Made by a program: the position numbers and the translations under genes. Shown here in pieces: positions 16,907 through 26,611 of a DNA stretch of 64,000 bases. The first letter of the stretch is position 1, and each line of letters begins with the position of its first letter. The notes below the pieces were generated by a model, which made no database searches, was not told where the DNA came from, and saw only the letters and a list, made by a program, of their open reading frames with translations. Source of the stretch: Paraburkholderia guartelaensis (GTDB lineage: Bacteria; Pseudomonadota; Gammaproteobacteria; Burkholderiales; Burkholderiaceae); contig NZ_SMOD01000024.1 in the NCBI RefSeq assembly GCF_004353905.1, forward strand, positions 62,001-126,000, read 5' to 3'.

Positions 16907-18109
16907 TTACAACGCTCTTCGGTCCTGCCAGCAGCGTAAGCCGAAGAGCGGCACGAGTGCGTAAGCATGGTCGAGCATATCGGACTGGAGGCTTTCGTAT
17001 GGCTCCCAGCGCGTCTCGGCAACGTAGAGAAAGATCTCCAGCGCGACCACTGGCTGGCTCGACTGGACCTGGCGGATGACAAGCGGCATGTCGCGGCGGA
17101 CCGCCGGGTGATCACGAAAATACGCGGTCAGATAGAGACGGTACAGGCCGAGGTTCGTGCGGTGCTGGGCTTCCCCTGGTACATATGACGCAAGTGGCCG
17201 GTCGATATCGTTACGCAACCGGGCGAGCAGGGGCCCGTCGGGAAGGCGAACGGTATCGGCATCGAAATGGATTGCATGCTTGACGCGCCTACCGCCCGAT
17301 TCAGTCATTCCACGCCAGTTCCTCATGCTATTGGTAAGCAAGACGTAGCTTGGCAGCATGACGATCGAATTGTCGAAATTCCGCACTTTGATTGTGTTCA
17401 GCGCGATGTCGATCACGGTGCCGTCGGCGACGAAGCCGGGCACTTCGATCCAGTCGCCCACCCGCACCATGTCGTAGACGGTGAGCTGGATGCTCGCCAC
17501 GAAGCCGAGCAGCGAATCGCGGAAGATGATGATCAGGAGAGCCGTCATGGCGCTGAGGCCAGTGAGGAAGTAGGCCGGCGACCGCTCCATCAATATCGAG
17601 ATTGCCGCGATCAGCGCGATCACATAGAGTGCGATCGTCGCGATCTGCAAAAAGCTTTTGATCGGCCGCTCGCTCGCAGACGGGAAGTGACTATAGCGCT
17701 CAGCGACGCTATTGAGGAACGCTAGCGCGGCGCGCAGGAGCGTGTAGACCATATAGCAGGGCGCGAGCAACGCCAGCGGATGCCCGAGCGCCGCGATCAG
17801 TGGGAACGTGAGGCCTGAAAGCAGGGGGGCGGCCGCATAGAGGATCATGGCGGGCACGAGTGGCGCGAGGCGATGAAACACCTTGTGCGATTCGGCGGCG
17901 CGCAGCCATTTGCGTTGCGGCTGGCGCGCAAGGCGGCCGACGATTATCAGCATGACCGTGCGTGTCACGTAGTAGCAAATCGCACTCGCCAGCAAGATTG
18001 CAAGCAGCAAGGCTGCAACGAGCAGAACCGCGACAGTCATGCTGTCGGTATAGATGTGGAAGTGATGCCAGTCCGGCCCGCCCTCGAAACGCAGTTGCCT
18101 GTCGAACAT
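16907..18109 (-). CDS. MscS-family mechanosensitive channel (YbdG/MscM-like)
   Basis: A 400-residue inner-membrane protein that resembles E. coli YbdG along its length. It has about five hydrophobic helices, then the MscS pore and beta domain (FLTGLSAMTALLIIIFRDSLLGFVAS, YDMVRVGDWIEVPGFVADGTVIDIALNTIKVRNFDNS). MRNWRGMTESGGRRVKHAI and the C-terminal WEPYESLQSDMLDH are also shared with YbdG. Such channels open under membrane tension to release solutes. GGAGGGAACC precedes the ATG at 18109; the longer open frame upstream is not supported. It lies 307 bp downstream of xylulokinase on the same strand, likely as a separate unit; that gap (18110-18416) shows no clear gene or hairpin. Confidence 0.85.
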   Translation of the reverse strand: MFDRQLRFEGGPDWHHFHIYTDSMTVAVLLVAALLLAILLASAICYYVTRTVMLIIVGRLARQPQRKWLRAAESHKVFHRLAPLVPAMILYAAAPLLSGLTFPLIAALGHPLALLAPCYMVYTLLRAALAFLNSVAERYSHFPSASERPIKSFLQIATIALYVIALIAAISILMERSPAYFLTGLSAMTALLIIIFRDSLLGFVASIQLTVYDMVRVGDWIEVPGFVADGTVIDIALNTIKVRNFDNSIVMLPSYVLLTNSMRNWRGMTESGGRRVKHAIHFDADTVRLPDGPLLARLRNDIDRPLASYVPGEAQHRTNLGLYRLYLTAYFRDHPAVRRDMPLVIRQVQSSQPVVALEIFLYVAETRWEPYESLQSDMLDHAYALVPLFGLRCWQDRRAL

Positions 18110-18416
18110 GGGTTCCCTCCAGTGCCGGCAACCGATTTCGCCGGGCATGTTCCATCTGGCCAATGGTGCGGGACGCTGCGGTGCTTCAAACGCGCACGCC
18201 TGCGGCGGCGTGCGAAGCCATGCGGACAGGTCGTACTGGGCCGCTGGCGCGCTGTGCGGTTTCTTATTGTAGCGGTGTCGTCGGCGGTAGATTATTGCAT
18301 GGCTACAGGCATCGGGGATGGATGTGCGGACACCGCGGGTGCATGCTTGGGGCGAGCCGGAAGCACAAACACCAGTCTCAATCTGACAGGTTCTTGCGCG
18401 TCGGCACTGGAGCAGA

Positions 18417-19877
18417 TCAGGCACGAAACCCGGATTTCAACGCCTGATAGAGTCGCCGATACCGCTCAAGCCGGTCTCCCAGCACGCTCCGAAGCGCCGT
18501 CTCAGGCTCGTATCGTTCAAGGACAGTGGGCGCTCTGACCACCGCAGCCAGTTCTTCACGGGCGCACGCGAGGCGAGCCAGGCGACTTGCTCCAATTGCC
18601 GCCCCGAGATCGCTCCCTTCGTTTCGATTGAGTTCGAAGCCCAGCGCGGAAGCGCAGAGTTTTCCCCAGAATGCGCTGCGCGAGCCGCCGCCAATCAACG
18701 CGGCTGCGGTGAGCGTCGTTCCCGCTCCCCGCAGCGCCGCATATCCGTCTGCCATCGCGAACGCGACGCCTTCCATCACGCTGTATGCAAGATGCTGGGC
18801 ACCATGCGTCGAAGTCATCCCGTAGAAGACACCCTTTGCTGCGGCATCGTTGTGTGGCGTCCGCTCACCGTTCAAATAGGGAAGGAAAATCGGCGCGGCG
18901 GCGCTTTGTCCCGAGGGACCCATCTCGATCAGTTCGGCAACGCTGGTCTTGAGCAAGCGCGACAGCCACTGCAAGCTCGCCGCTGCGCTGAGGATGACAC
19001 TCATTTGATGCCAATGCCGCGGAACGCAATGGCAGAACGCATGGACCGCCTGCGCCGGGTTCGGTGCATAGCTTGCGGTCGCAGCGAAGAGCACACCCGA
19101 CGTCCCCAGCGAGAGAAACGCATCGCCCGGCCGGGCAACGCCAATGCCAACTGCGCTCGCGGCGTTGTCACCGGCGCCGCCACATACCGTCACGCTGCCA
19201 TCGAGACCCCACTCACGCTGAAGTTCTCCCCGCAACTGGGCCGCAGGCTCGCTGCCCTCAACCAGCCGGGGCATGTGCTCCCTCGACAATCCGGTCGCGT
19301 TGAGCATGCGGTCGGACCAGTCGCGTTTTGCAACGTCGAGCCATAGCGTCCCCGAGGCGTCGGACATGTCGGATGTAAACTCGCCAGTCAGACGCCATGC
19401 TATGTAATCCTTCGGAAGCAGCACTTTTTGCACCGCACGAGAGACGGCTGGCTCGTACTTCGAAAGCCAGAGCAGCTTGGGCGCCGTGAAGCCCGGCATG
19501 GCCTGATTCCCGGTGATATCGCGCGAGTCGGGCACGAGCGCCTCGAGTTCGACGCACTCCGCGTACGCGCGTGTGTCATTCCACAAAATCGCTGGACGCA
19601 GGACGTTGCCACTGCGATCGAGTAGCGTTGCACCATGCATCTGGCCGGAAAGACCCATTCCGCGCAGCGCCCTGAACGCACGAGGCTGCTCACTGCGTAT
19701 CGCCGCGATGGCGTCGACCGTAGCATTCCACCAGTCCTGGGGACTTTGCTCAGACCACAGCGGGTGAGGGCTCTCGACGCGCAGTCGGGCCCGGCTGGTG
19801 GCGATGACGTGCGATTCGGCATCGGTAAGCACAACCTTTACCTCAGACGTGCCGAGGTCGATTCCCAGATAACTCAA
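18417..19877 (-). CDS. xylB: Xylulokinase (FGGY kinase)
   Basis: A 486-residue FGGY-family carbohydrate kinase that phosphorylates D-xylulose with ATP. The N-terminal GIDLGTSEVKVVLTD phosphate loop, SGQMHGATLLD, ILWNDTRA, and GGAGDNAASAVGIGV with SLGTSGV agree with xylulokinase, including the MHG motif and the catalytic aspartate in GGAGDN. The only sensible start is TTG at 19877, preceded by CGGGAA 6 bp upstream. It is the last gene of the polyol operon and delivers xylulose-5-phosphate to the pentose phosphate pathway. Confidence 0.9.
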   Translation of the reverse strand: MSYLGIDLGTSEVKVVLTDAESHVIATSRARLRVESPHPLWSEQSPQDWWNATVDAIAAIRSEQPRAFRALRGMGLSGQMHGATLLDRSGNVLRPAILWNDTRAYAECVELEALVPDSRDITGNQAMPGFTAPKLLWLSKYEPAVSRAVQKVLLPKDYIAWRLTGEFTSDMSDASGTLWLDVAKRDWSDRMLNATGLSREHMPRLVEGSEPAAQLRGELQREWGLDGSVTVCGGAGDNAASAVGIGVARPGDAFLSLGTSGVLFAATASYAPNPAQAVHAFCHCVPRHWHQMSVILSAAASLQWLSRLLKTSVAELIEMGPSGQSAAAPIFLPYLNGERTPHNDAAAKGVFYGMTSTHGAQHLAYSVMEGVAFAMADGYAALRGAGTTLTAAALIGGGSRSAFWGKLCASALGFELNRNEGSDLGAAIGASRLARLACAREELAAVVRAPTVLERYEPETALRSVLGDRLERYRRLYQALKSGFRA

Positions 19878-19924
19878 AGTGTATTCCCGACGGTGAGCAG
19901 GCGGTCGCGCCGCCTGGCATGGTC

Positions 19925-20818
19925 TCAGGCCGCTGCCTTGTGAGCGTGTGACTGGGCGTCATTGAGCTGGTGCAGCGCACGAAACTTCGAAGGCGGAATC
20001 CCTTTTTGCGCGAGAAACTGCCGATTGAAGTTCGATACGTTATTGAACCCGACGCGATAACAGATATCGGTCACGCCGAGATCCGAACACATAAGCAGTT
20101 CGCAGGCTTCGTTAAGACGCAGCCGATTCTGATACTGCACAAATGTGCAGCCTGTGTGCCGTTTGAAGAAGCGCGTAAACGTGCTGACGCTCATGCTCGA
20201 CATTTCTGCAACGTCGACTTCACGCAGATTGCCGGCGAGGTTCTGCTGGATATAGGACAGCACCTGGTTGATCGTCGACGACATATAGCGCTGCGCACTG
20301 ACGTTGTATGCCGGTCCCGCGAGCAACTTCCTGCTCGTGCAGGCGATCAATTGGTCGAGGATCGACATCAGCAGCATGACGCGGCGCGCACCGTGCGCAC
20401 CGGAGACCTCCTGCATCACAGGGGCAATGGCGAGGCCAAGCGCGTCCGGAAACTGGACGCCTCGCGAAGCCTGATCGATCAGCGCCATCGCAGGGCTCAG
20501 TTCGGCGAACGCTGCGACCATCTTTTCGACGGCATCACGTGAGAACTGCAGCACGAGGTCGCGGGACGGCACGCTCGCGCCGCCGTCGCTGTCCGTCACC
20601 CAGTTATGAGGCAGGTTCGGGCCCGTCAGCACGATGTTGCCAGGAAGGAAGTCCCCGATGTGGTCCCCAACAAAGAACTTGCCCGAAGACGCGCGGATGA
20701 CGTGCACTTCGTATTCCGGATGGAAGTGCCATTTCGCAACCGTATGCGGATAGTCGTGCACCCAAGCCCGAAAGGACTCGTCCTGACGGGTATGGACCAA
20801 TTCGAGATCCGGATTCAT
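19925..20818 (-). CDS. AraC-family regulator of the polyol operon
   Basis: A 297-residue regulator. The N-terminal cupin-like sensing domain (WHFHPEYEVHVI) is followed by a C-terminal double HTH (about 195-290) ending in DICYRVGFNNVSNFNRQFLAQKGIPPSKFR, a canonical AraC signature. It lies within the operon between the transporter ATPase and xylulokinase, all in the same direction, and so is the obvious local activator. A GTG five codons upstream is possible, but ATG 20818 is preferred. Confidence 0.87.
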   Translation of the reverse strand: MNPDLELVHTRQDESFRAWVHDYPHTVAKWHFHPEYEVHVIRASSGKFFVGDHIGDFLPGNIVLTGPNLPHNWVTDSDGGASVPSRDLVLQFSRDAVEKMVAAFAELSPAMALIDQASRGVQFPDALGLAIAPVMQEVSGAHGARRVMLLMSILDQLIACTSRKLLAGPAYNVSAQRYMSSTINQVLSYIQQNLAGNLREVDVAEMSSMSVSTFTRFFKRHTGCTFVQYQNRLRLNEACELLMCSDLGVTDICYRVGFNNVSNFNRQFLAQKGIPPSKFRALHQLNDAQSHAHKAAA

Positions 20819-20872
20819 TGCTCTCGTCTCCACGGGAATCCTGCCTTCGCGGCCAACACGCGCGCTTGCACG

Positions 20873-22045
20873 CTAATGTACTCCCACGCCGGGCGCCGCG
20901 TGCAGGCGTGGGTCGGGTAGGAGCGCCGCCGCTGCCTCGTCTGCCAGCCCAAGCGACACATTATCCCCCGTCGCGACGTCGAAAACATGCAGATCGTGTT
21001 CGCGCAACGCGAGCCTGACGTGATCTCCTGTGTGAGGCACGGTACTCGCCGGAACAAGCGCGGTGATACGTTCACCTGAGCAGTCAACGGTAATGAGCGC
21101 TTCTGCACCCAACACTTCGACCAGCTCCACAATACCGCTGAGCATGAGCGCATCATCAGCTTTCACATCATCTGGCATCCATACGAAATTTGGGCGGACT
21201 GCCAGCTTGATTGCCTGTCCGTCCTGCAAGCGCTGAAAGCGGTTTCCGCGTAGTTGCCAGTGACCGACGGCAGACGACACGATGACTCTTTCACCAGTGC
21301 GTTGCACTGAGGCATCGAGAAAATTCATCGCAGGCGTGCCGATAAAGCCCGCACCAAAAATCGTGCGCGGATACCGGTATAGCTCGGTCGGCGTGCCTTC
21401 CTGCTCGATGCGTCCGCCGCGCATCAGAATGACGCGGTCGGCTAGCGTCATCGCCTCGAGCTGGTCGTGCGTCACGTAGACCGTGGTCGTTTTCAGGCGC
21501 TGATGCAAGCGTTTGATGTCGGTTCGAAGCTGGGCGCGCAACTTGGCGTCGAGGTTCGACAGCGGCTCGTCGAACAGGAAGACCGCGGGCGTCTTGATCA
21601 TCGCCCGGGCGATGGCGGCGCGCTGCTGCTGGCCGCCCGACATGGCGCGCGGCTTGCGCTCGAGCAGCGCATCGAGATTGAGCATGGCGGCCACCTCGTG
21701 CACGCGGCGGTCGATCTCGGCCTTCGGCGTTTTGAGGCGCCGCAGGCCGAACGCGATGTTCTCGTACACGCTCATGTGCGGATAGAGCGCGTAGTTCTGA
21801 AACACCATCGCGACATTGCGCTCGCGTGCGGGTACGTCGTTCACAACAGTGCCGCCAATCGAGAGGCTGCCTCCCGATATCTCCTCCAGCCCGGCGATCA
21901 TGCGCAGCATCGTCGACTTGCCGCATCCCGACGGCCCCAGCAGCACCACGAACTCGCCTTCGTCGATGTGCAGGTCGAGCGGATGCAGTACGGGTTGCCC
22001 TCCGTCGTACTGCTTCGTGAGCCCTTCGCAGACAATAGTCGCCAT
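20873..22045 (-). CDS. Polyol/sugar ABC transporter ATP-binding protein (MalK/UgpC type)
   Basis: A 390-residue ATPase with Walker A GPSGCGKST, Q-loop VFQNYALYPHMSV, signature MSGGQQQRAAIARA, Walker B VFLFDEPLSNLDAKLR and the switch histidine in VYVTHDQ. A C-terminal TOBE/regulatory domain (about 240-385) marks the carbohydrate CUT1 class. Together with the two permeases and the binding protein upstream it completes a full importer. It begins 3 bp after the dehydrogenase stop. Confidence 0.9.
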   Translation of the reverse strand: MATIVCEGLTKQYDGGQPVLHPLDLHIDEGEFVVLLGPSGCGKSTMLRMIAGLEEISGGSLSIGGTVVNDVPARERNVAMVFQNYALYPHMSVYENIAFGLRRLKTPKAEIDRRVHEVAAMLNLDALLERKPRAMSGGQQQRAAIARAMIKTPAVFLFDEPLSNLDAKLRAQLRTDIKRLHQRLKTTTVYVTHDQLEAMTLADRVILMRGGRIEQEGTPTELYRYPRTIFGAGFIGTPAMNFLDASVQRTGERVIVSSAVGHWQLRGNRFQRLQDGQAIKLAVRPNFVWMPDDVKADDALMLSGIVELVEVLGAEALITVDCSGERITALVPASTVPHTGDHVRLALREHDLHVFDVATGDNVSLGLADEAAAALLPDPRLHAAPGVGVH

Positions 22046-22048
22046 GAT

Positions 22049-23083
22049 TCAATCCATCTCGATCTGGATTTTCACGTCCTCGGGCCGGCCAGCCGCGGCC
22101 TCCTCGAACGCCTTGATGCCGTCTGAAAATGCGAATTTGCGGGAGATGAACGGATTCACGTCTATCATTCCCGAACTGATGAGGGCCAGCGCCCGCGGGA
22201 AAATGTTCGCGTAGCGGAATACAGATTCGAGCCGGATCTCCTTTGCCTGCATTGCTACCACGTCGAGCGCGACCGGCCCCGGCGGCATGCCCACCAGCAC
22301 CGCGCAGCCGCCCGGACACACGAGGTCCAGCAGCGTCTCGAAGACCTTCGCATTGCCCGACGCTTCGAACACGACATCGGCGCCCCAGTCTTCGGTCACC
22401 TGGCGCACCACGTCCTCGAGCGATTCCTCTGCGGCATTCACAGTCGTCACTGCCGGATTGCCTGCGAAATGGCGCAATTTCTCTTTCACGACGTCAGCGA
22501 GGATCACGCGCGATGCGCCGCCCGCGAGTGCGGCGAGCGCCGTCATGGCGCCGATGGTGCCTGCGCCAATCACGACGGCCACGTCGCCGGGCTTCATGGC
22601 AGCCTTCGTCGCTGCTTGCAGGCCGATCGATAAGGGCTCGACGATGGCGCCTTGCGCGAACGAGACATTGTCCGGAAGCCGGTAGGTGAACGCGGCCGGG
22701 TGCACCACGTAGGGGGTCAGGCAGCCATGAACAGGAGGCGTGGCCCAGAACCGCACGGCGGGGTCCAGGTTGTAGAGTCCGCGCATGGTGGCGCGTGAGT
22801 CGAATTGCGGCACACCGGGTTCCATGCAAACCCGGTCGCCAACTTTCAGGTGACCGACTTCGGCCCCCACCTCGACGATCGTGCCCGACGCCTCATGACC
22901 GAGCACCATCGGCTGCTCGACCTTGAACGGCCCAATGCGGCCGTGCGTGAAGTAGTGCACGTCGCTCCCGCATACACCAACTGTATGAATGCGAACCTTG
23001 ACATCGCGTGGCCCGATCTCAAGCGGCAAATCGATGTCCCGCAGGCTCAGGCGTCGAGCTTCTTCCAGTACAAGTGCCTTCAC
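22049..23083 (-). CDS. Zinc-dependent polyol dehydrogenase (xylitol/sorbitol dehydrogenase type)
   Basis: A 344-residue medium-chain dehydrogenase. The catalytic zinc site is visible as GVCGSDVHYF (Cys), GHEASG (His-Glu) and the downstream EP motif; the Rossmann fold is VVIGAGTIGAMTALAA. The four-cysteine structural zinc loop is absent (EPGVPQFDSRATMRGL instead), as in mammalian sorbitol dehydrogenase. It oxidises a polyol to a ketose with NAD. With xylulokinase as the only kinase in the operon, xylitol to D-xylulose is the simplest assignment; D-sorbitol or D-arabitol remain possible. Confidence 0.85.
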   Translation of the reverse strand: MKALVLEEARRLSLRDIDLPLEIGPRDVKVRIHTVGVCGSDVHYFTHGRIGPFKVEQPMVLGHEASGTIVEVGAEVGHLKVGDRVCMEPGVPQFDSRATMRGLYNLDPAVRFWATPPVHGCLTPYVVHPAAFTYRLPDNVSFAQGAIVEPLSIGLQAATKAAMKPGDVAVVIGAGTIGAMTALAALAGGASRVILADVVKEKLRHFAGNPAVTTVNAAEESLEDVVRQVTEDWGADVVFEASGNAKVFETLLDLVCPGGCAVLVGMPPGPVALDVVAMQAKEIRLESVFRYANIFPRALALISSGMIDVNPFISRKFAFSDGIKAFEEAAAGRPEDVKIQIEMD

Positions 23084-23093
23084 AACATTCTCC

Positions 23094-23906
23094 TTATTTT
23101 CCTTTGACCATTGAGTTCAGGAGCCGAATCAATACGCCCACGAAGATGATTGGCGGCAGTGCAAGCAGAACTGTCGATGCGTTGATCACGCCCCACGGCA
23201 CTTCCTGGCCGAGCGACGTAAAGGCGGATGCGACGACCGGCAGGGTGGCGCTGCGCGAGGACGTTAGTGCAAGTCCCATCATCAGTTCGTTCCAGACCAA
23301 CACGAAGCTGAAAATGATGCCGCCCAGCAGCGTATTGCCACAGGTCGGCAAGGCAATACGCCAGAACGTAGCGTAAGGTCCATAACCGTCGAGCGTGGCC
23401 GCCTCCTCGATTTCGCGCGGCATGCGCTGGAACACGGGTATCGAGAGCCACGTGATGGTGGACAAGGTCGTTAGCAGATAGGTGACGATCATCGAGAACC
23501 GTGTGTCATACAGACCCAGGTCCACCCAGATCGCGATGAGCGGAATCGCTACCGCGACCGGCGGCAGGAAACGCAGCGACAGCAGAAAGAACTGGATGTC
23601 GCGTTTTGCCGGAACGTGAAAGCGCGCGATCACATAGGCCGCCGGCACGCCAAGCACCGTGCCCAGGATGACCGCGGTGCCCACAATGACCGAACTGTTC
23701 TCCAGTGCGATCAGCACCTCCGGGCTCGAAATCACCTGCCGGTAATTGTCCAGAGTGGGCGTGAAGATGAAACGCGGCGTGGGTGTGACGATATCGAGCA
23801 GGTTCTTCAGTGAATTGAGCACTGCCCAGAGGATTGGGAACACCGCCACCACGGCGAGCGCTACACCGAGTAGCAGGATCGTACTGCGGGAGATCAGTCT
23901 TCCCAT
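23094..23906 (-). CDS. Polyol/sugar ABC transporter permease (MalG type)
   Basis: A 270-residue inner-membrane protein with about six helices and the coupling motif EEAATLDGYGPYATFWRIALP, which fits the EAA consensus of CUT1 permeases. The ATG at 23906 overlaps the end of the other permease by 13 bp, so the two subunits are translated together. The longer open frame upstream lies inside the neighbouring gene and is not real. Confidence 0.9.
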   Translation of the reverse strand: MGRLISRSTILLLGVALAVVAVFPILWAVLNSLKNLLDIVTPTPRFIFTPTLDNYRQVISSPEVLIALENSSVIVGTAVILGTVLGVPAAYVIARFHVPAKRDIQFFLLSLRFLPPVAVAIPLIAIWVDLGLYDTRFSMIVTYLLTTLSTITWLSIPVFQRMPREIEEAATLDGYGPYATFWRIALPTCGNTLLGGIIFSFVLVWNELMMGLALTSSRSATLPVVASAFTSLGQEVPWGVINASTVLLALPPIIFVGVLIRLLNSMVKGK

Positions 23907-24772
23907 TTGTTCACCCGCTTCCAGATAAGCGTGAAGATCAAGGTCGTTGCGACCATCATCAAGACAGCCATGCTCGACGCGTACGACACCTTTCCTGCGA
24001 GGCCGATTCCCTGGGAGTACGCGTACATGTCCAGCGTCTCGGTGGATACGCCCGGGCCGCCTTTGGTCATCACGTAAATCAGGTCGAACGAACGCAGCGA
24101 TTCCACCATCTTGATGAATACAAGGCTCATGATCGGCGCCTTGAGCATTGGCAGCGCGATGTATGCATAAACCTGCCAGGTGCTTGCATAGTCGAGCCGT
24201 GCCGCTTCGAGCGGCTCGGGCGGCAGCGTCTCGAGCAGCTTTAGCACCACCACTGAGAAAAACAGGCCCCATTGCCAGATATCGACTAGCGCGACTGCAT
24301 AGAGCGCTAGCGCCGGGTCCGAGAGAAAGGCCGTGTTCGTGATGCCAAAGAGTCCGATCAGCCAGCTGAGAATGCCATTGAGCGGCGAGTACATGAACTT
24401 CCAGATAAACGCCGCGGAAACACGTGGCAACAGCACAGGGATGATCAAAAGCACACTGATGGCATTGCGCAGCCGGCCGTGCACATGCTCGAACAGATAA
24501 ATGGCAACGACGATTCCGAGCGCGACCGCGCCGAGCACCGTCACGAACTCCCAGATGGCCGAGACCTCAATGGAGTTGATGAAGCGCCGGTCGGCAGCAA
24601 GGCGAACGAAATTGCGCATCCATACGAACTCGCTATCCGGGTAGCGCAATACGCGATTGCGGAGCGCGAGGTTGATGGCCGCGATGGTAGGCACGAATCC
24701 CAGCACCGCCATCGCAACGAGAGGCGGCACCAGAAACACGAACGGAAGGCTAGTCTTTCCGCGATTGAACAT
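23894..24772 (-). CDS. Polyol/sugar ABC transporter permease (MalF type)
   Basis: A 292-residue inner-membrane protein with six predicted helices, starting with the short cytoplasmic stretch and LPFVFLVPPLVAMAVLGFVP typical of CUT1 permease 1. The coupling segment is EAARLDYASTWQVYAYIALP. It follows the substrate-binding protein after 73 bp and forms the heterodimeric channel with the next gene product. Confidence 0.9.
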   Translation of the reverse strand: MFNRGKTSLPFVFLVPPLVAMAVLGFVPTIAAINLALRNRVLRYPDSEFVWMRNFVRLAADRRFINSIEVSAIWEFVTVLGAVALGIVVAIYLFEHVHGRLRNAISVLLIIPVLLPRVSAAFIWKFMYSPLNGILSWLIGLFGITNTAFLSDPALALYAVALVDIWQWGLFFSVVVLKLLETLPPEPLEAARLDYASTWQVYAYIALPMLKAPIMSLVFIKMVESLRSFDLIYVMTKGGPGVSTETLDMYAYSQGIGLAGKVSYASSMAVLMMVATTLIFTLIWKRVNKWED

Positions 24773-24845
24773 TCAGCTCTCCAGCTTCGAACAGTCGGGA
24801 GCGCATGCGCCCGCTCCCGTGCACAGAGGGGACTCGCGCTGCTGC

Positions 24846-26117
24846 TCACTTGCGCGCATGCTCCATCGCATCTTCCGCGTACTGGGTCGAATCGTTGAGC
24901 GCTCCCTGAATGTTCTTCTGGGTGCCGGTAAAGATTTCCTCGAGCGCCACGCCCAGGTTGTCGCCGATATCCGGCCATTGCGGGCTCGGCCAGAAGGTGA
25001 CCTTCGACACCGGCGTCGTATCCTTCAACCCGGCGAGAATCTGCGGTTTGACGTGCTTCTGGAAATAATCGCTTTCGATCGTGCTCGTGCGGTTGTAGTC
25101 GCTGAACACGTTGTCGCGCAGGCGTGCCTGCTCCTGTTCCTTGCTTGTTGCCCATGCAATGAACTTGCCGGCCGCCTGGCGGGTGCATTCGTCCTTCGCG
25201 CCGACCGCAGAAATGGCCAGACCATGCCCGTAAGCAGCGGAGGGCAGCGGTGCGGGTGGCCTCGCGTAGCCGACCTTGTCGGCGACACTCGACTTGGTGG
25301 GGTCTTCCATCCAGTCGGCGAACGGCGTCGACTCGATCATGAAGGCCACCTTGCCAGAGCGGAATGCCTCAAGCGCGTTGCTCCAGTCGTAGGTGGTGGA
25401 GCCCGGCGGCGCATACTTGAAGAGGTCCGTGTAAAGCTGTGTGGCCTTGACGGCAGACGGCGAATTGAATGCGGGTTGCTGCTGCTTGTCGGTCCATGTG
25501 CCGCCTTCGGCGAGCATGAACGGCGCCCAGCGCCAGACGTTCATGCCGGAGCCGCGCTGGCCTCGCGCAACCCAGCCGTACAGGTTCGGCGGCGCGTTGA
25601 GTTTCTTGATGTCGGCAACCAGCTCGTCGAGCGTGCGCGGCACCGGCATATGTGCTTTTTCGAGGATATCCCGGCGATAAAACAGGAAGTCGGAACCACC
25701 GATCAGCGGCGCGAAATACGCGACGCCCTTATAGCTTGCGACAGCGCGGCGTCCGGGCAGGAAGTCGTTGTAGTCGGCATCCTTGGGATAGTACTTCAGC
25801 AAGGGCACGATCCAGCCCGCCGTCGCGAACTCGGAGACATTCGCTTCATCCACGTAGTAGACCTGGTATGAACCGGCGCCGGTCGACGCGTCGAGCCGCG
25901 ATTTTGCGCGGCGGTCGTTCTCTCCGAAATAGCTGATCTCGATCTTCGTTCCGGTCTTTTTCTCGTAGTCGGGCAGGGACTTTTCCATCACGGTAAGGCC
26001 GAGACTTTTCTGCGCGAGCACCTTGATGACTGGAACATTGCACGACTGTGCGACCGACACGACAGGCAGGGTCGCGCCCAGCAACGCACACAGTGCGGAA
26101 TAGTGGAACCTTTTCAC
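24846..26117 (-). CDS. Polyol/sugar ABC transporter periplasmic binding protein
   Basis: A 423-residue solute-binding protein of the CUT1 class. A signal peptide ends near VVSVAQS; the mature part has DYEKKTGTKIEISYFGEN, GVAYFAPLIGGSDFLFYRRD and FIAWATSKEQE, the typical two-lobe pattern. No ATG gives a sensible signal peptide; GTG at 26117, behind AGGAGACGGCA, does. It is the first gene of the polyol operon, so the operon promoter lies in the 683-bp gap upstream. Confidence 0.88.
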   Translation of the reverse strand: MKRFHYSALCALLGATLPVVSVAQSCNVPVIKVLAQKSLGLTVMEKSLPDYEKKTGTKIEISYFGENDRRAKSRLDASTGAGSYQVYYVDEANVSEFATAGWIVPLLKYYPKDADYNDFLPGRRAVASYKGVAYFAPLIGGSDFLFYRRDILEKAHMPVPRTLDELVADIKKLNAPPNLYGWVARGQRGSGMNVWRWAPFMLAEGGTWTDKQQQPAFNSPSAVKATQLYTDLFKYAPPGSTTYDWSNALEAFRSGKVAFMIESTPFADWMEDPTKSSVADKVGYARPPAPLPSAAYGHGLAISAVGAKDECTRQAAGKFIAWATSKEQEQARLRDNVFSDYNRTSTIESDYFQKHVKPQILAGLKDTTPVSKVTFWPSPQWPDIGDNLGVALEEIFTGTQKNIQGALNDSTQYAEDAMEHARK

Positions 26118-26251
26118 TGCCGTCTCCTGGAAGGTTTTAGTTCGAGTGGTTGTTATCGGCCGGTGGCGTTTGCGTGCCGGTAGATAGCGAGCGTAAGTTA
26201 GCACCGGCCTGGCGAGCCAGCCACGCCAAAACGGGGCAGCGGTTCTGTACT

Positions 26252-26289
26252 TTTTGCTCAGTTTTTGTGTGCAGCGCAAAATTTTGTGT
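26252..26289 (-). promoter_or_regulatory. Spaced 8-mers, possible AraC half-sites
   Basis: TTTTGCTC (26252), TTTTGTGT (26263) and TTTTGTGT (26282) lie in direct orientation about 135-165 bp upstream of the binding-protein start. Directly repeated half-sites suit an AraC-type activator, but the spacings of 11 and 19 bp are not the classic 21. Confidence 0.25.
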
Positions 26290-26584
26290 CGAACCTGGTT
26301 TGCGAGAGCGTGGCTGTATGCGTTCTGGCAGGGCGCGATACCAGTTCGATTGGTGGTTCAGGGAGGGTCGCGCGCACAACCTTCGGCTTTATAAGTCGGA
26401 AAATCATCGCGGCACTCATGCTAAGCATCACTATGTAATCTGGATATTCGCGAGGATCAAATCTCTGGAAATCTGGGCTCTCAAAGGGAAGGGCAAAAGT
26501 GAGCCGAGCCCCCGGTACTCGCAAAAATCTGCATCCAAAGACGATTACCCCAGCAGGGCGTGGATAGGTATTTATACCAATGCC

Positions 26585-26611
26585 AAAACGTATATCGGGG
26601 AAGGCCGATTT
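26585..26611 (+). promoter_or_regulatory. Weak sigma-28-like promoter before chemoreceptor gene
   Basis: AAAA-N15-GCCGATTT resembles the flagellar sigma-28 consensus TAAA-N15-GCCGATAA, with three mismatches over the 12 fixed positions. It lies 190 bp upstream of the chemoreceptor ATG. Confidence 0.35.
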
